Positions 62,103 to 64,000 of a stretch of 64,000 bases of DNA are shown here, one piece after another; within the stretch, counting starts at the first letter, position 1; each line of letters opens with the position of its first letter. Position numbers and translations under genes: made by a program. This DNA comes from Gemmatimonadota bacterium (GTDB taxonomy: Bacteria > Gemmatimonadota > Gemmatimonadetes > Gemmatimonadales > Gemmatimonadaceae): NCBI GenBank assembly GCA_027622655.1, contig JAQBYI010000006.1, positions 1 to 64,000 on the forward strand, given 5' to 3'. The notes beneath the pieces are model-generated. The model searched no databases. It saw only the letters and a list, made by a program, of their open reading frames with translations, and was not told the DNA's origin.

Positions 62103-63580
62103 CGTGCACGCCCCCGCACAAACTCCACCAGCGTGCGTACAGGCACTCCGGTCGGGCCGCGGCCGATCGTTCCGAGATCCGTTTCCGTGTATGCCGTGCC
62201 TGCGATGTCGAGGTGCGCCCACGGTGCTCCCTCGATAAAATCTGCGAGGAACATGGCTGCCGTGATCGATCCGGCGCCACGTCCGCCGATGTTCTTGATG
62301 TCCGCAACGTCGGACTTCAACTGATCTCGGTATTCAGGCCAGGCCGGCAGTTGCCAGCTTGGCTCACCAGCGCGCTGCCCTGCGGCAAGTAGTTCATCGA
62401 CCACCTTAGAGTCGGTGCCCAACACGCCGGTCGCGGTGTGCCCCAAAGCCACGACGACCGCACCAGTAAGCGTGGCGGCATCGACCATCGCTTGCGGTTT
62501 GAACGTGCGCGCGGCGTAGCTGAGTACGTCTGCGAGCACGAGTCGGCCTTCCGCATCGGTGTTGATGATCTCGATAGTCTTGCCGTTGTAGGCCTTCACG
62601 ACGTCGCCGGGGTTCATCGCTGTTCCGCTCGGCATGTTCGTCGTGGATCCGATGAGGCAGACCACATTGATGGGCAGTTTCATCCGGGCAATCGCCTCCA
62701 TTGCACCGATCACGCCAGCTGCGCCACTCATGTCGAACTTCATCTGTTCCATTGAAGCAGCAGGCTTGATGGAAATGCCGCCCGAGTCGAAACAGAGCCC
62801 CTTCCCCACGAGGCACACGGGCCGTTCACTTCGCTTTCCGCCCTTGTATTCGATGACGATGAGTTTCGGATCCTGCGGCGTTCCCTGTGCCACCGCGAGA
62901 AACGAGTTCATCCCCATCGCCTGCATTTCCTTCCGGCCCCTCACAACGCAGCGCAACTTGTGGCGCTTGGCAATGTCGCGCGCTGTTGCGGCCAAAAACT
63001 CCGGCGTGCACAGATTGCCCGGCATCATGGCCAGCGTTCGCGCGATCTGTTGACCTGCGGCAATCGCCCGGCCGGCGGAGAGCGCCGCCTTTGCCGCGGC
63101 ATCTGCCGCTGGTACCACGAACGCAATCGACGCCAACGTCGCGTTCCGCTCTGATTCCGGCGGCAGCGTCCGGAGTGCCGTGTATTCCCAGGCACCCAGT
63201 GATCCACCCGCGATGGCGCTCTCCAGCATGCTGCCGTCGGACCCCGAAAACCAGAATGCAGCGCTCCCAACACCCATTGCGTTGGCGCGCCGGCCAACTA
63301 TGGCGGCGGCGCGACCTACGGACGCCGGTGTCAGTGCCGGCCCAACCCCGACGAGGAGAACGCGTTCAGGCCCCCTGCCGCTCGCATAGAGAAGCAGCGT
63401 TTCGTCCTTGTTTCCCTTGAAGTCCTTTGCGCGCCGGGCGCGTGTGATCTCTCCACCCGTGGCGCGGTCAAGACGCGCCAGAGCGCGAGGCATCGCCTTG
63501 CCTGACTGAAGCGCGACACCGATGAGCGGAACGGGAATCGTTGCGGGGTCGCCGGCGCGGATTGAGGACAACAGGCTCAT
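62099..63580 (-). CDS. pepA: Leucyl aminopeptidase (M17)
   Basis: 493 residues. PepA removes N-terminal residues from peptides, using two metal ions. Metal and catalytic motifs are present: [16 protein letters not shown] (Lys, Asp), [14 protein letters not shown] and the signature [14 protein letters not shown] with Arg. The N-terminal macro-like domain is normal. The ATG at 63580 overlaps the icd stop (ATGA); the longer frame upstream overlaps icd and is rejected. Its stop overlaps the next gene's CTG start. Confidence 0.96.
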   Translation of the reverse strand: MSLLSSIRAGDPATIPVPLIGVALQSGKAMPRALARLDRATGGEITRARRAKDFKGNKDETLLLYASGRGPERVLLVGVGPALTPASVGRAAAIVGRRANAMGVGSAAFWFSGSDGSMLESAIAGGSLGAWEYTALRTLPPESERNATLASIAFVVPAADAAAKAALSAGRAIAAGQQIARTLAMMPGNLCTPEFLAATARDIAKRHKLRCVVRGRKEMQAMGMNSFLAVAQGTPQDPKLIVIEYKGGKRSERPVCLVGKGLCFDSGGISIKPAASMEQMKFDMSGAAGVIGAMEAIARMKLPINVVCLIGSTTNMPSGTAMNPGDVVKAYNGKTIEIINTDAEGRLVLADVLSYAARTFKPQAMVDAATLTGAVVVALGHTATGVLGTDSKVVDELLAAGQRAGEPSWQLPAWPEYRDQLKSDVADIKNIGGRGAGSITAAMFLADFIEGAPWAHLDIAGTAYTETDLGTIGRGPTGVPVRTLVEFVRGRAR

Positions 63581-64000
63581 GCGGTGCCTCGCATTCCTGC
63601 GATCACAACATCTCCGAATTTCGACGTGGAAACCTCGGTGGAGCCAGGCATCTGCCGCGCCAAATCGTACGTCACTGTCTTGGACGCGATTGCCTTCTCC
63701 ACGCCCGCCACAATCAGATCCGCGGCTTCCTGCCATCCCATCTGCTCAAACATCATCACGCCCGAGAGGATGACGCTTCCCGGATTGATCTTGTCGAGTC
63801 CGGCATACTTGGGCGCCGTACCGTGCGTTGCCTCGAACACGGCTGCTTCGTCACCGACGTTGCCTCCCGGCGCGATCCCCAGTCCGCCCACCTGAGCGGC
63901 GGCTGCATCGCTCACGTAGTCGCCATTCAGATTTGGTGTCGCGATGACGTCGTACTCCTCCGGCCGGAGCAGCAGTTGCTGGAACATGGAGTCGGCGATC
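63577..64000 (-). CDS. icd: Isocitrate dehydrogenase (partial, 5' end beyond window)
   Basis: The last 140 codons are visible; the gene begins to the right of the window. The fragment has [21 protein letters not shown] (metal and substrate Asp), [21 protein letters not shown] (nucleotide binding) and ends with [22 protein letters not shown], in the manner of NADP-dependent Icd. The HGTAPKYAG loop is the coenzyme-specificity region. It is coupled to pepA by ATGA and completes the TCA set with sucCD and mdh in the same window. Confidence 0.93.
   Translation of the reverse strand, partial: IADSMFQQLLLRPEEYDVIATPNLNGDYVSDAAAAQVGGLGIAPGGNVGDEAAVFEATHGTAPKYAGLDKINPGSVILSGVMMFEQMGWQEAADLIVAGVEKAIASKTVTYDLARQMPGSTEVSTSKFGDVVIAGMRGTA

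Overview
The window is 64 kb of high-GC bacterial chromosome, almost entirely coding. Nearly all genes lie on the minus strand; a short mixed-strand block occupies about 33.7-40.7 kb. The content points to an aerobic, Gram-negative (Sec/Tat export, TonB-plug-like outer-membrane protein) respiring heterotroph that makes menaquinone by the futalosine route. Gene order and protein style are most like Gemmatimonadota; this is an inference from general familiarity, not a database result. I see no rRNA, tRNA, CRISPR array, insertion sequence or prophage.

Layout, read in the direction of transcription (right to left). 64-58.5 kb: icd (partial), pepA, an outer-membrane plug protein, yicC, gmk, rpoZ. 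58.4-50.2 kb: coaBC, a family-4 uracil-DNA glycosylase, dnaB, radA, ispD, tsaC, a ywlE-like phosphatase, aroE and a comF interrupted by an in-frame TGA. 50.1-44.3 kb: gap-pgk-tpiA-secG-carA, an HU-type protein, moaD-moaE-moaA. 43.2-40.7 kb: mdh and a tyrosine phenol-lyase whose ribosome-binding region sits beside a long inverted repeat. 40.7-33.7 kb is the accessory-looking part: a secreted beta-propeller protein with a Gly/Ala-rich insert, a glycine-rich membrane ORF head-to-head with a radical-SAM gene that has lost its N-terminal domain, a membrane Ser/Thr kinase, a DoxX-like protein and dcd. 33.5-19.1 kb is a complete, ordered nuoABCDEFGHIJKLMN operon behind a sigma70-like promoter and an 18-bp palindrome resembling a Rex operator. 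19-12.6 kb: phosphohexomutase, UPF0182 protein, sucC-sucD, ndk. 12.5 kb to the left edge: yceD-rpmF-plsX-fabH-fabD-fabG-acpP-fabF running directly into mqnE-mqnA-mqnC, ispF, dedA, xerD and a Tat-type amidase.

The genes are packed so tightly that 16 junctions are four-base start/stop overlaps (7 ATGA, 8 GTGA, 1 CTGA). Functionally the window links the TCA cycle (icd, sucCD, mdh) and lower glycolysis to NADH production, Complex I to NADH re-oxidation, and mqn/isp genes to quinone supply. No wholly new multi-gene system is evident. The points most worth a second look are the Rex-like site on nuo, the tpl inverted repeat, the comF nonsense codon, the broken-gene junction near 38.8 kb, and unusual iron-sulfur ligand patterns in MqnE and the uracil-DNA glycosylase.
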